Shown here: positions 10,601-19,687 of the stretch, one piece after another
How the letters are laid out: every line of letters begins with the position of its first letter
Numbering within the stretch: the stretch's first letter is position 1
DNA from: a virus
Length of the DNA: 35,030 nt
Reading direction: 5' to 3' (one strand)
Virus record (IMG/VR): IMGVR_UViG_3300027782_000195
Coordinates: 1 to 35,030 of that record
Program-made: the position numbers and the translations under genes
The notes under the pieces: model-generated
Told to the model about the DNA's origin: nothing
The model's database searches: none
The model's input: the letters and a program-made list of their open reading frames with translations, nothing else

Positions 10601-13600
10601 TCCTATAGTAGTTCCACAAGATACTGCGATTGTTGGAGATGAACTACGTAGCACTATTGTTCAGATGTCTAGTGCTCAAATAAATTTATACAACGATAAA
10701 CCTAAAACAGCAGTTGCATTACAACGTGTTCAAAGTGTATTATCTAATTTAATAGCCAATAGTACAGTGACTCCAACTACTACAGGAACAACTGCACCAA
10801 ATACTCAAACACAAATAAAAGTATTGCCTGCAGGTGATACTGGAAATAGTTCAGCAATTAACTTAGTTGTTGATAATACTAGACTTATTCAAGATATGTT
10901 TGCTGGCGGTGGCGTTATTACTGGCCCAACTAACTCTAACTATCCTAACGGGTTAATTCATCAACCAGCAATTAGTATGCCAACAGTTACTGGATATAAC
11001 TCATCATATCTAGCAAATTACGGCGATGCTGTAACTTTGATCCAAGCCAACTACCAATTCCTTAAAGATGAAATTGTAAGTTTCTTAAACACTGACGGTA
11101 ACTTAACTGGGTCGGCACAATGGAGTTCTTATAGTGCGACATATCAAGCAGAAACGTTACGTGATTTAACTTTCATGCTTGATGCTATCTGTTACGATCT
11201 AACATATGGTTGCAACAACCAATCATTAATTACCGGTAGTTCATACTACAGTCTAAATACTGCTCAATTATTTGCACCATATATACTTGGTGTGACAGAA
11301 TCATTAAGTAGACTATCAACAGTTATTGGACAAGTTGTCCAAAAAACAGCAGTCACACGTAGTACAGGCAACACAACTACACAATATGTAACTGGAACAG
11401 CTGGATCAGCAGCAGCGGCTGCATTTGCTCAAGCACGTATTGCTGATATTGTCTATTGGATCAATAACGGCGCACCTGATACATCAAGTGCAACATTTAC
11501 TGGTTCCATCACAACAACAACACTGACTGTAAGTGGAGTATCAGGAACAATCAAAATTGGACAACTTGTCACAGGCGGAACAGTAGCCGCAGGTACTTAT
11601 ATTACAGCAGGATCAGGAACAAGCTGGACTGTTAGTGTAAGTCAATCAGCTACCGCAACTGGATCTACGCTAGTGATTACTCCGCTAGTTTCCGGATCAT
11701 ACGCTCTTGCAACCACTGCAAACAAAGCATCTTACGATGCAATACAATTTCGTTTAAGCGAAATTGCAAATGATGCTCAATCGTGGGTAACCCGTTTCTA
11801 TCAAAATGAAAGTCCTATCTTATCGTTAACAAATCGTGACGCAGGTTATGTTGTTTCAGCACTGGCCTACGATGTATTGTTTGGAGGAAACTTCCAAAGT
11901 ATTCAATGTGGTCGTTCATACAATAGATTAGTTACATCAGTTGTTACTTTGCAAACTAGTCTTGCAGATTCAACTTACGGTGTTCTTGGATTTATTGGTG
12001 AGCGTGTTAAATTAATTGCGTCTAGTGGCGCAGTTGCACAAACATCGGCAGTTATTGATGAAATGGTTGCACAGATTTATGGACAACCCACAACAGTAGC
12101 AACATTTAACGGAACAATTACTGGTACTCAGTTAGTTGTTAACGGATCAGTAACAGGTACTATTGCAATTGGTATGCAACTAAGTGGTACCGGTATAGCT
12201 AACGGTACAAGTGTTATTTCTGGTAGTGGTACAACATGGTTGTTAAATTACAATCAGTCAGCTGCTTCAACAACTACAAGTATTATTAGTGTAACTACTA
12301 GTGTAACTCTAAACGGAAATACATATACTAACGTTCTTACAGCAGGTACAACTAGCGGATTTGTTCCAGGGCTAACTATTACAATTACCGGAACAACTAT
12401 TAGTAATCTTGTAGCAGGCACATACTATATCAAACAAGTATTAAGTTCGACACAGTTTACAGTTAGTCAAACATATCTTGGAACAGTGTTCACTATCAAT
12501 AGCACTGCTTCGGGAGCAATGACAGCAGTTGTGTACGGTATTTACGGTGGTCTTGGCTTAACAACAAATATTACAGCAAGTGGAACAATTATTCCAGTAA
12601 CTACGGCAACTACAAGTACAAACTTAATTACTGTATCTAGTAATGCAGGTATGTATGTAAACATGCCAATTGTATTCACCGGATTACCAGCAAATATTAC
12701 TACAACTGCAACTACAATTTCTAGCAACGCAATTACACTATCAAGTGTAGCAGGTGTAGTTGTTGGCCAAAAAGTGTGGTTTACTGGATTTACTCCACAA
12801 GCTACAACAACACAATCAAGTATTGTTGCTAATCAGATCTATTATGTTCAAGGAATTGTAAGTAGTACAATTACTATTGCCGCAACATTAGGCGGATCAG
12901 CTGTCACATTAACTAATGCCACTGGCTTAACTTTAACAGCAACATTTAACGCTGCTGGTGGACTAGTGCCAGGAAATATCTATTGGATTAATAGTGTAAC
13001 TGCTGGATCATACCCAGCTGCTGGCACAACTATTACTGTTGCTAATAGATATAAGAGTGGTACAGCATTTGTAATTACTAATACTGTAACTGGATTATCA
13101 GCAACAGCCACAGCTGGCATGCCTTTGAATCAAGGTATTAATGATAAAAATACTAACGGTACAATCCAGCCTTGGAATAATCCAACAGGATCATACGGTT
13201 CTGCTAGTGGTTATAACAATACCCTAGCTACAATTCAAGGTGCTGAAATCATCCGTGCTAACAAATCATTCTTAGCTAGTGAAATGGTTGCTTATGTGTT
13301 ATCACAGTTTACAGGAGCTGTGACTACTACAGCAAGCGGCGGAACTATTACATGTAGTGGTGCTCATAATTTATCAGTTGGAGATCCTATTGTATTCAGC
13401 GGAACAAGTTTTGATGTTAATATCACAATAGGTACAAAGTATTGGGTACTAACAACACCAACTACAGCAACATTTACCATGACTATCACTGCTCCTGGTA
13501 CTGGCACCCAAGCTACTAAAACATTACTAGGCGCCAGCGGATCAATGACAGTAAGTTACTACATGAGTCAAACTAAGTGTATTCGTGATGCTGGACAGTA

Positions 13601-16600
13601 TCTTGATGCTCTGGTATACGATTTAGGATTAACTGGTAATTATAAATCAACAAGAGCTATACAAATTTATTTGTCAGCAGTAACTGGTGCTACAACTAAT
13701 GACTTATTCCATTTACGTAATGGTACTGGTTTAAGAAATATGACAGTCAATGGATTGACTGGTGCATTAACATTGCCTAATGCGCTAGGAACTCGTCGTC
13801 CAACAGCAGGTTCTTACTCAAGTCTTGACGCAGGGTTTGGACCAAATGATAGTGCGGCTTGGGTAAGTAATCGCTCACCATATACACAAAACTTAACGCT
13901 ATTTGGTTCTGGTTGTACTGGTATGAAGATTGATGCAGCATTACATAGCGGTGGTAACAAATCTATTGTTGCTAACGATTATACAACTATTATCAGTGAT
14001 GGTATCGGTGTATGGTGTACCGGTTCTAATGCGTTAACTGAACTTGTTAGTGTGTTTGCATACTATTCATACGCAGGCTACTTAGCAGAATACGGTGGTC
14101 GTATCCGTGCTACTAACGGCAACAGCTCATATGGAACATATGGTGTTATTGCTGAAGGCATTGACAGCTACGAAACTCCAATTTATGGTAGATTAAATAA
14201 TCGTGCTAATCCGGCATACATCACAAACGTTATAACTGACGGTACAAATCAAATTTATCGTTTAGAATTTCAAAACGCAGGTAATGCATACACAAACGCA
14301 TTGCCTACAGTAAGCGGTGCGGGCTATAATATTGTAGCAATACAAGATGAATTCCGTGATAGCTCAGTATTTGAAACACGTCTAGTTGACTTAAATAACG
14401 GGCAGGGAACCGGCGGTAGCAACTATCTGACAGCAAGTAATGTAGCACAAACTGGAGCAGTTGGCAGTATAACTATTGCCAACTCTGACATCCAATTAAG
14501 TTCAGCTTATGTTGGAATGAGAATTCAGCTTATAGCAGGTACTGGTGTTGGACAATTTGCCAACATTATTGGATATGCTCAGAGTAATAAATTTGCTAAT
14601 ATAATTCGACCAAGTTTTGCAACATTGACCATTACAACAAATAATACTACCGTATTCACAGTGGCTAGTACAGCAACTATGTATGTTGGGCAACCAATTT
14701 ATATGGGTGCATCAATTGGTGGATTAAGTGTAACTGGCTCAGCAGCCACAGCAATATATACACCTACAGTTTACTACGTAAGCACAACTAGTTTTACTAG
14801 TACAACATTTAGACTTGCTACATCAGCAGCAAATGCCGCAGGTGGTACAAACATTACACTAACTGCAACTAGCGCAACACCGGCTGTAACAGTAGCATCA
14901 ATCATTGTTGGAACTACATTAACTGTTGGTACATTATCATCAGGTACAATTTATCCAGGCATGTTATTAACTGGCGGATCGGTATTGCCTAATACATTTA
15001 TTGTTAGTCAAATAACTGGAACTACTGGTAGTACTGGTACATACGTTGTTAGTGTGAGTCAAAACTTAGCAAGTACAGCGTTGACTGGCACAGTTAATGT
15101 TTCTGTATATGAAGCAGGTTGGGATCACGTTGTACCGGGTAATTCAGTTCAACCATTATTAGATGCTACATCAGGTTACGTTATTGAACCAGCAATATCT
15201 TACTCAAGTCCAGGATTTGCTGCTACATCAATTACTATGACGGCGGCTGCAACTACAACTTGGTCAAGTGTAGCATATGGCCAGGGAAAATTTGTTGCAA
15301 TATCAAATGCAACAGGAATTAACAGCACAGCAACTACAGCAGACGGCACAACATGGGCCGCTGGCGGCAACTTACCAACTGATGTAAGTTCCGCATGGGG
15401 AAGAATTGTTTACGGTGGTGGTCAAAATGCCACAGCAACAGCAATAGTTGGTGGAGTCGGCGGCAGCGGCGCAGTACTATCAGCAGTTATTGGCACCGGA
15501 AATACTGCGGGACAGATTATTAGTATTACAGTGATTAGTGGCGGATATAATTATGTAACGCCTCCGACTATTGTAATTACTGACAGCGCAGGATCAGGTG
15601 CAACAGCAACCGCTAGAGTATTAAATGGTTCTATACAAGCTGTAGATATGGTTATTACTGGTAGTTTGTACTCAAGCCCAACAATTACCGCAGTTACTAG
15701 TAGCTTATCAAGTATTACAGCTACAACTTGGGGCAGCGGATATTATGCCACACCAATAATAACTATCACAGCACCATTTACAGCAACCGGTTGGAGTTCA
15801 GGCGGAGCAGCTACATCTGGCGCCTACTACTCAGCAGTTGATACAACAGTAAGTCCTAACATGACTAACTACTATCTAGCCAGCGCCAGTGGTACATTTA
15901 GTGCAACCAAGCCAACATTTACTAACGTATTTTACGGTAAATCTGGGTATGGTGCAACTGGCATTGGTGCAAGTGTAACATACGGCGTAACTTTAACTTA
16001 TGTTGGATCGCTTGCAGTGGCCAGCGCCAATACAAATACAAATACCGCAGGCTATGGTGTGATAAGTTATACAGTTAGCCAAACTGGTTACGGTTATACT
16101 ACTACCCCAACAGTAACAGTTACTGATCCAAATGCGGCATTTGTAGCTATCAGCCAAGCAACAGCCAGTGCTGCATATAGCACAGATCAAGGAACAACCT
16201 GGTCAGCTACTGGCGGCACAACTGGTAAAACAAATCTAAGATCACTAGCATATGGTAACAACTTATACATTGCAGTTGGCGGAACAAGTTCAGCTGTAGC
16301 CGTATCGTTAAGCGGTAGCCCAACAGGTACTTGGTCAGATCAGTCAAGCAACATTACTGCTAACTCATCTGGATACAGCTATATTGCCTACGGTGCTGGC
16401 GTATTCTGCGCAATTGGCGGAACAATAAGTTCATTCACAGCAGCAGATCCAACAAAATGGTATGCTGGCGCAACATTGCCAAATAAAACTTGGGCAAGTA
16501 TTACTTACGGCAACGGGCGATTTGTGGCATTAGCAAGTGACGGCACGGTTTGCTATACAACCAACTGGCAAGCAGGTGGTTGGACAACAACACCATCATA

Positions 16601-18197
16601 TGCAGCAAATAATACATGGGTCACAACTGTAAACAATCCATTGTTTGCTAGTGGAGTAACAACATGGAGTAGAATTAGATACGGGCAAGGGTTGTTTATT
16701 GCAATTGCAACGTCGAGTCAGGCGGTGGCAACAAGCCCAGACGGCGCAAATTGGACTTACTATGCAACCGGAATGCCAAGTTCAAGCAACTGGTTAGGTC
16801 TAACATTTGGTAATCCAATAAATGCTACATTAGGCCGAGTTCCTACATGGGTAAGTGTATCTAACACAAGCGGTAAAATTGCTACTAGAATTTCAACCGG
16901 AGCAACTGCACAAGGTCGTATAAAAGTAGTTAACAATCAAATTAGTGAAGTTAGAATGATTGAACCAGGAAGTGGATATCCGCGTGGTAATGTTACTACA
17001 ACAAGTAACACAAGTACTGGGACTATCACCGTTGATAATATTACAAACCTGTCAGCAAATCAGCCTATTTTGTTTAACGGAACAAATTCTGGAGGTATTG
17101 TTGTTGGAACATATTATTATGTTAAAGGAACACCCACATCGACATCAGGTCTAGCAGGAACAATACAAATATCTGCGTCAGCTGGCGGATCAATTGTTGC
17201 ACTAACAGCATCAACACCAACCGGTATGACATATTTTGCTAGTCCAATTATTACACAAACAGATCCTAACAAAGTTAATACAGCACCGTTAGTGGGACGT
17301 ATTGGAAATGGCGCATTAGGCAATCCAAGTTTTGGTAATCGTGGCACTGCTAATACAACTGCCACAGCAAGTTATGCAGGTGACGGATATGCTGATTTGT
17401 ATCAAACAGGCACGTATGTTAACGTAAGCGGACTATATCAAATTCCAACAGCAGGTTGTAATGTGGTGTTTAGTAGCATTACTGGAGCAAATCGCTGGTA
17501 CAAACTAGTGAGTGTGACCAACATAGCTGGAGTTGCTGGCAACTATACTGCTACATTCCAAGTTAATCCAGGAATATCAACATTGTTAGCACCTTCACAT
17601 AACGACTTGATCACAACAAACTTGTCATATAGTAACGTTCGTTTAACTGGACATGACTTCTTGTACATTGGTACTGGTGGATTTAGTGCAACAAACTATC
17701 CATATGTTGATGCTACTAAAGCAGTAGCATCTAGTCAAGAGCTATTTGTAGGAGGTGGACGAGTATTCTTTACAAGTACTGACCAAGACGGTAACTTTAA
17801 CGTTGGTAACTTGTTTGGAGTTCAACAGTCAACTGGTACTGCTACATTGAATGCTAGTGCGTTTAACTTGTCAGGACTACAGAGTTTGACACTTGGATCA
17901 GTAAGTTTAGGAGTTGGATCAGCTACAATTTACCAGTTTAGTACAGACCCGTACTTTACAGCTAACAGCGACGGTGTAGTACCTACACAGAAAGCTATTA
18001 AAGCGTTTATTACGGCGCAAATTGGTGGCGGACAAAGTTCATTGAACGTAAATACTATCACATCAGGACAGATATACATTGCTGGAAATACCATAAGCAA
18101 CACTAACAATGTACAAATCTACGTAAGTAGTAAGATGCTGTTCACAGGCGGAATAGACGGAGCACCAGTTGCTCTAGTGTATTTTGGCCAGAAATAA
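7629..18197 (+). CDS. Giant fibre-like virion protein B
   Basis: This 3522-residue protein is a paralogue of A. The ATG follows AGAGGA at a good distance. Order: seven CBM5/12-like repeats (about residues 11-617), a fibre collar motif (about 644-683, GDMVYYG...RLPIGTDGQIL), beta-helix entry (about 688-722), beta-helix part 1 (978-1013), an insert of about 1011 residues (1014-2024), beta-helix part 2 (2025-2192, GGRIRATNGNSSYGTYG), beta modules, a 7-blade propeller (about 2545-3094) interrupted in blade 2, and a C-terminal foot (about 3334-3522, GNFNVGNLFGVQQSTGTATL). RDA....DA..YDL..GGN helical segments recur inside the large insert. No signal peptide or catalytic motif is evident. Inferred role: a very long fibre or tail-associated adhesin. 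The shared C-terminus suggests that A and B attach or fold in the same way. Confidence 0.88.
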   Translation: MAEFKLGRIKFVYQGTWAQNRSYVVDDVVTNSGKTYICVISHTSTNTTVGFTTDSTGGAGITKWNLIADGTSWRNSWTATTYYNLGDMVLYGSVVYLCKTAHTSASSTASITATGLTVSSGTATLTYSTQAVQPFLVGATITLAGFSPASTSGSVNTVNTTFTVVTCTTTQLTFALTGTYSVVTLGTVSGTSQLGLEADQGKWDTFAASFNWLGAWNTGTRYKVRDLVYYGGSTYVCNNAHVSNTSASSGLEASSANWDTFNQGITYLGDWNASGLPGGTNIRYKLNDVVKFGADLWICTAYHTSSGTSIDTNSFSIFVNGFQFEGSWSASSEYQIGDVVTYGGYTYTAIQNNGSAVPKVPSTQPTYWKIFTSGVVYSGAWVTGTSYKIGNVVTLGSYSYIATADNSASQPPGLSTATFTGSISGTTLTNSSPTGTIAVGMTVTGGTVSAGTVIVSGSGTSWTVNNAQTVASAALTGTITFWSQLSSGIRWNSAPNTTYTNIASSNVSATGTGSPTFTVTRSGTTYSAVIGSTAGTGYTVNDTLKVLGNAIGGATPGNDLVVKVATITGGGGTGPIGTVTVLTGYAASWKTGITYVIGDAVYYGNSSYICISAHIGSAGVNDPITDNSTYWNILASGADSGALTTQGDMVYYGTNGPTRLPIGTDGQILRVNVNKPEWQYYGQLQNVVYVAPSGVDSSGSGQGITLDKPWASLLYACKQVEEGYLNTNAGLALTVNKQFMMKEVNNYILTTYSFNVTGTSSSGNTFIVGSTSTTSQVTTANMYYGMPITFSAATGGVSVGTVYYVNTIPTSVTFTVSSVYQSGQTLAISPSSATASTATFNYTQSKAERDTGTVIDGIIFDLTHGGNLYSTTATKAYFKTLTSFTSTGTTQQAPVFAGSLVYLKDTLFSAVMANSAPANNYQTIRSISTKAIQNTTTVTTSLIESGSLSTAQGLLSIITSALTAGTYGNSPQEARPHTTVYLKTGTYSEYGPIVVPQDTAIVGDELRSTIVQMSSAQINLYNDKPKTAVALQRVQSVLSNLIANSTVTPTTTGTTAPNTQTQIKVLPAGDTGNSSAINLVVDNTRLIQDMFAGGGVITGPTNSNYPNGLIHQPAISMPTVTGYNSSYLANYGDAVTLIQANYQFLKDEIVSFLNTDGNLTGSAQWSSYSATYQAETLRDLTFMLDAICYDLTYGCNNQSLITGSSYYSLNTAQLFAPYILGVTESLSRLSTVIGQVVQKTAVTRSTGNTTTQYVTGTAGSAAAAAFAQARIADIVYWINNGAPDTSSATFTGSITTTTLTVSGVSGTIKIGQLVTGGTVAAGTYITAGSGTSWTVSVSQSATATGSTLVITPLVSGSYALATTANKASYDAIQFRLSEIANDAQSWVTRFYQNESPILSLTNRDAGYVVSALAYDVLFGGNFQSIQCGRSYNRLVTSVVTLQTSLADSTYGVLGFIGERVKLIASSGAVAQTSAVIDEMVAQIYGQPTTVATFNGTITGTQLVVNGSVTGTIAIGMQLSGTGIANGTSVISGSGTTWLLNYNQSAASTTTSIISVTTSVTLNGNTYTNVLTAGTTSGFVPGLTITITGTTISNLVAGTYYIKQVLSSTQFTVSQTYLGTVFTINSTASGAMTAVVYGIYGGLGLTTNITASGTIIPVTTATTSTNLITVSSNAGMYVNMPIVFTGLPANITTTATTISSNAITLSSVAGVVVGQKVWFTGFTPQATTTQSSIVANQIYYVQGIVSSTITIAATLGGSAVTLTNATGLTLTATFNAAGGLVPGNIYWINSVTAGSYPAAGTTITVANRYKSGTAFVITNTVTGLSATATAGMPLNQGINDKNTNGTIQPWNNPTGSYGSASGYNNTLATIQGAEIIRANKSFLASEMVAYVLSQFTGAVTTTASGGTITCSGAHNLSVGDPIVFSGTSFDVNITIGTKYWVLTTPTTATFTMTITAPGTGTQATKTLLGASGSMTVSYYMSQTKCIRDAGQYLDALVYDLGLTGNYKSTRAIQIYLSAVTGATTNDLFHLRNGTGLRNMTVNGLTGALTLPNALGTRRPTAGSYSSLDAGFGPNDSAAWVSNRSPYTQNLTLFGSGCTGMKIDAALHSGGNKSIVANDYTTIISDGIGVWCTGSNALTELVSVFAYYSYAGYLAEYGGRIRATNGNSSYGTYGVIAEGIDSYETPIYGRLNNRANPAYITNVITDGTNQIYRLEFQNAGNAYTNALPTVSGAGYNIVAIQDEFRDSSVFETRLVDLNNGQGTGGSNYLTASNVAQTGAVGSITIANSDIQLSSAYVGMRIQLIAGTGVGQFANIIGYAQSNKFANIIRPSFATLTITTNNTTVFTVASTATMYVGQPIYMGASIGGLSVTGSAATAIYTPTVYYVSTTSFTSTTFRLATSAANAAGGTNITLTATSATPAVTVASIIVGTTLTVGTLSSGTIYPGMLLTGGSVLPNTFIVSQITGTTGSTGTYVVSVSQNLASTALTGTVNVSVYEAGWDHVVPGNSVQPLLDATSGYVIEPAISYSSPGFAATSITMTAAATTTWSSVAYGQGKFVAISNATGINSTATTADGTTWAAGGNLPTDVSSAWGRIVYGGGQNATATAIVGGVGGSGAVLSAVIGTGNTAGQIISITVISGGYNYVTPPTIVITDSAGSGATATARVLNGSIQAVDMVITGSLYSSPTITAVTSSLSSITATTWGSGYYATPIITITAPFTATGWSSGGAATSGAYYSAVDTTVSPNMTNYYLASASGTFSATKPTFTNVFYGKSGYGATGIGASVTYGVTLTYVGSLAVASANTNTNTAGYGVISYTVSQTGYGYTTTPTVTVTDPNAAFVAISQATASAAYSTDQGTTWSATGGTTGKTNLRSLAYGNNLYIAVGGTSSAVAVSLSGSPTGTWSDQSSNITANSSGYSYIAYGAGVFCAIGGTISSFTAADPTKWYAGATLPNKTWASITYGNGRFVALASDGTVCYTTNWQAGGWTTTPSYAANNTWVTTVNNPLFASGVTTWSRIRYGQGLFIAIATSSQAVATSPDGANWTYYATGMPSSSNWLGLTFGNPINATLGRVPTWVSVSNTSGKIATRISTGATAQGRIKVVNNQISEVRMIEPGSGYPRGNVTTTSNTSTGTITVDNITNLSANQPILFNGTNSGGIVVGTYYYVKGTPTSTSGLAGTIQISASAGGSIVALTASTPTGMTYFASPIITQTDPNKVNTAPLVGRIGNGALGNPSFGNRGTANTTATASYAGDGYADLYQTGTYVNVSGLYQIPTAGCNVVFSSITGANRWYKLVSVTNIAGVAGNYTATFQVNPGISTLLAPSHNDLITTNLSYSNVRLTGHDFLYIGTGGFSATNYPYVDATKAVASSQELFVGGGRVFFTSTDQDGNFNVGNLFGVQQSTGTATLNASAFNLSGLQSLTLGSVSLGVGSATIYQFSTDPYFTANSDGVVPTQKAIKAFITAQIGGGQSSLNVNTITSGQIYIAGNTISNTNNVQIYVSSKMLFTGGIDGAPVALVYFGQK
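7659..9480 (+). repeat. Seven CBM5/12-like repeats at the start of B
   Basis: Seven copies of G.W.....Y..(G/N)D(V/L)V.YGG..Y.C...H.S begin near 7659, 7840, 8256, 8421, 8592, 8750 and 9380. Examples are LGAWNTGTRYKVRDLVYYGG and FEGSWSASSEYQIGDVVTYG. The spacing Trp, Tyr, Asp-x-Val, Tyr resembles the chitin-binding type 3 (CBM5/12) fold. One module of the SGTSWTVNN type lies between copies 6 and 7. Paralogue G has a single copy at its N-terminus. Confidence 0.65.
10668..13700 (+). other. 1011-residue insert splitting the beta-helix of B
   Basis: The insert separates GDELRSTIVQM from LFHLRNGTGLRNM, which belong to the same beta-helix. It contains three helical segments (DLTFMLDAICYDLTYGCNN, AGYVVSALAYDVLFGGN, AGQYLDALVYDLGLTGN), two modules of the SGSGT(S/T)W type and several YY(I/V)..(I/V) beta modules. 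It looks built by repeated duplication of modules found elsewhere in A and B. Confidence 0.6.
15261..16910 (+). repeat. Seven-blade BNR-like propeller in protein B
   Basis: Blade starts near 15261 (WSSVAYGQGKFVAIS), 15396 (WGRIVYGGG), 16236 (LRSLAYGNNLYIAV), 16374 (YSYIAYGAGVFCAIG), 16491 (WASITYGNGRFVALA), 16665 (WSRIRYGQGLFIAIA) and 16791 (WLGLTFGN). Blade 2 is broken after its first strand and resumes at about 16134 (AAFVAISQATASAAYSTDQG). Confidence 0.65.
15429..16130 (+). other. Insert within propeller blade 2 of B
   Basis: About 234 residues interrupt blade 2 between YGGGQN and NAAFVAIS. The insert holds repeats of the type GY.Y.TPP.IVITD..GSGATATA, namely GGYNYVTPPTIVITDSAGSG, GSGYYATPIITITAP and GYGYTTTPTVTVTDP. 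The edges show a weak similarity (TCAAAATGCCACA and TCCAAATGCGGCA). Function unknown. Confidence 0.6.
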
Positions 18198-18221
18198 ACA
18201 TAAAAATTTGGAGAAACAAAA

Positions 18222-18575
18222 ATGGCAACAGGAATTTTATACACAGGTACACCAGCAGCTACAACACCAACTACTGCTTACATGGTACCAAACACTACAT
18301 ACACAGTATGTAACGTTAGCTTTACAAATACAGGCTCAACTTCAGCAACTATTAGATTGTATATTGGTACTAGTTTAGGATCTGCAGGATCTCCTACAGG
18401 TTCATTGGTATCCAGTGAAGCTATTGAATTTGATACAGTAGTTGCGCCAAAAGGCGTATTTGAAAGAACAGGGTTAGTATTAAGTGCAACATCGGGTGCA
18501 AAATACGTTACTGTATATACTTCAACTTCAAACGTAAATGTGAACATTTACGGTATTGAAACATCAACAGTATAA
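18222..18575 (+). CDS. Small beta-rich structural protein
   Basis: This is a 117-residue protein starting at ATG after GGAG at 18210-18213, only 24 nt past the stop of B. It is rich in Thr, Ser, Ala and Val with alternating hydrophobic residues (YTVCNVSFTNTGSTSATIRL, KYVTVYTSTSNVNVNIYGIE), which predicts a single small beta-sandwich. It has no signal peptide or catalytic motif. Small proteins of this kind are common beside fibre genes in cyanophage-like T4 relatives. Position and composition suggest a virion or fibre accessory component, possibly a cap or connector for B or for the next fibre. The exact role is unknown. Confidence 0.75.
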   Translation: MATGILYTGTPAATTPTTAYMVPNTTYTVCNVSFTNTGSTSATIRLYIGTSLGSAGSPTGSLVSSEAIEFDTVVAPKGVFERTGLVLSATSGAKYVTVYTSTSNVNVNIYGIETSTV

Positions 18576-18595
18576 TATAAAAGAGAGATACTAAT

Positions 18596-19687
18596 ATGGC
18601 ACGTTATAATACGGTAATATCATCAGCAACTGCGTCAACAACCGCAGCCTTTACATCTCCGGGAGCTGGAACATTTACAAAACTTACAGGGTCAAGCTAC
18701 ACTGTGACTATTGGAGATCCTATATTGTTTGCTGGGTTATCACAGACTTTTTATAATGCGGCCAGCGGAACTATCACATTGACATTTACTACAGGGGGTG
18801 GTGGTATATTTACTGGCCCAGGCGGCAGCGGCACAACAAGTCAAACTATGTCAACCGGTACTACTACCACGTTGTTTAGTGACGGTACAAACTGGGTAAC
18901 AATGGGAGCAGGTGGCGGCCCAATAACTGCAACAACTGGCGCATTTAGTGGACAGGTGTCAACAACTGGCGCAACTGGTTTTAATATTGTATCCAGTTCA
19001 ACAGACGACTCAACTAGTGACTTAACCGGCGCCGCAACATTTGCAGGCGGCGTAGCTGTTAATAAAAATATCACTATAGGTAAAGCAGGTAATACTGGTA
19101 GATTGCGTCTAATGGGTTCAACTAGTGGAACAGTTACTTTCCAAGCGGCAGCAACAACAACAGGCGGAACATATACATTTCCGGCAGCTGACGGAACTAA
19201 CGGTTATGCATTAACCACTAACGGTTCAGGAACACTAAGCTGGTCAGCAGTTGGTGCATCAATAAGCGATGATACCAGTACAAACGCAACATATTATCCT
19301 GCTATTCTAACAACAACAACTGGAAATGCCACAGCTCTTAAAACATCTAGCGGTAAATTTACATTTAATCCAAGTACAGGTTTATTAACTGTTACCGCAT
19401 TAACTGAAAGTTCAAGTATTACATTAAAAGAAAATGTTAATCCAATAGCTGGTGCATTAGAAGCTATTATGAGTTTAGTTGGTGTAACATATGATCGTCG
19501 AGACGGTTCAAGTAAAAACGAAGCAGGGCTAATTGCTGAAGAAGTAAACAAAATTATACCAAATATTGTCAGCAAGAATTCAAAAGGCGATCCAGATGGT
19601 ATTCACTACAGTAAACTAACTGCGTATCTTGTGGAAGCAATCAAATCATTAAAAGAAGAAATTAATGAATTAAAAGGTAAAAAATAA
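18596..19687 (+). CDS. Fibre protein with C-terminal S74 intramolecular chaperone
   Basis: This protein has 363 residues. The first roughly 270 are Thr/Ser/Gly-rich beta sequence typical of a trimeric fibre, including TTTGGTYTFPAADGTNGYAL and LSWSAVG, a fibre collar-like pattern. Residues about 271-363 match the chaperone-of-endosialidase (peptidase S74) domain: SITLKENVNPI, then VGVTYDRRDG, EAGLIAEEV and a long C-terminal helix ending KSLKEEINELKGKK. In this family the domain trimerises the fibre and usually cuts itself off at a serine at the domain start. Ser274, in the SITLK context, is the best candidate here. GAGAG at 18582-18587 is a modest ribosome-binding site. The last base of the stop is the first base of the next ATG (TAATG), so the two genes are probably translationally coupled. 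Confidence 0.85.
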   Translation: MARYNTVISSATASTTAAFTSPGAGTFTKLTGSSYTVTIGDPILFAGLSQTFYNAASGTITLTFTTGGGGIFTGPGGSGTTSQTMSTGTTTTLFSDGTNWVTMGAGGGPITATTGAFSGQVSTTGATGFNIVSSSTDDSTSDLTGAATFAGGVAVNKNITIGKAGNTGRLRLMGSTSGTVTFQAAATTTGGTYTFPAADGTNGYALTTNGSGTLSWSAVGASISDDTSTNATYYPAILTTTTGNATALKTSSGKFTFNPSTGLLTVTALTESSSITLKENVNPIAGALEAIMSLVGVTYDRRDGSSKNEAGLIAEEVNKIIPNIVSKNSKGDPDGIHYSKLTAYLVEAIKSLKEEINELKGKK

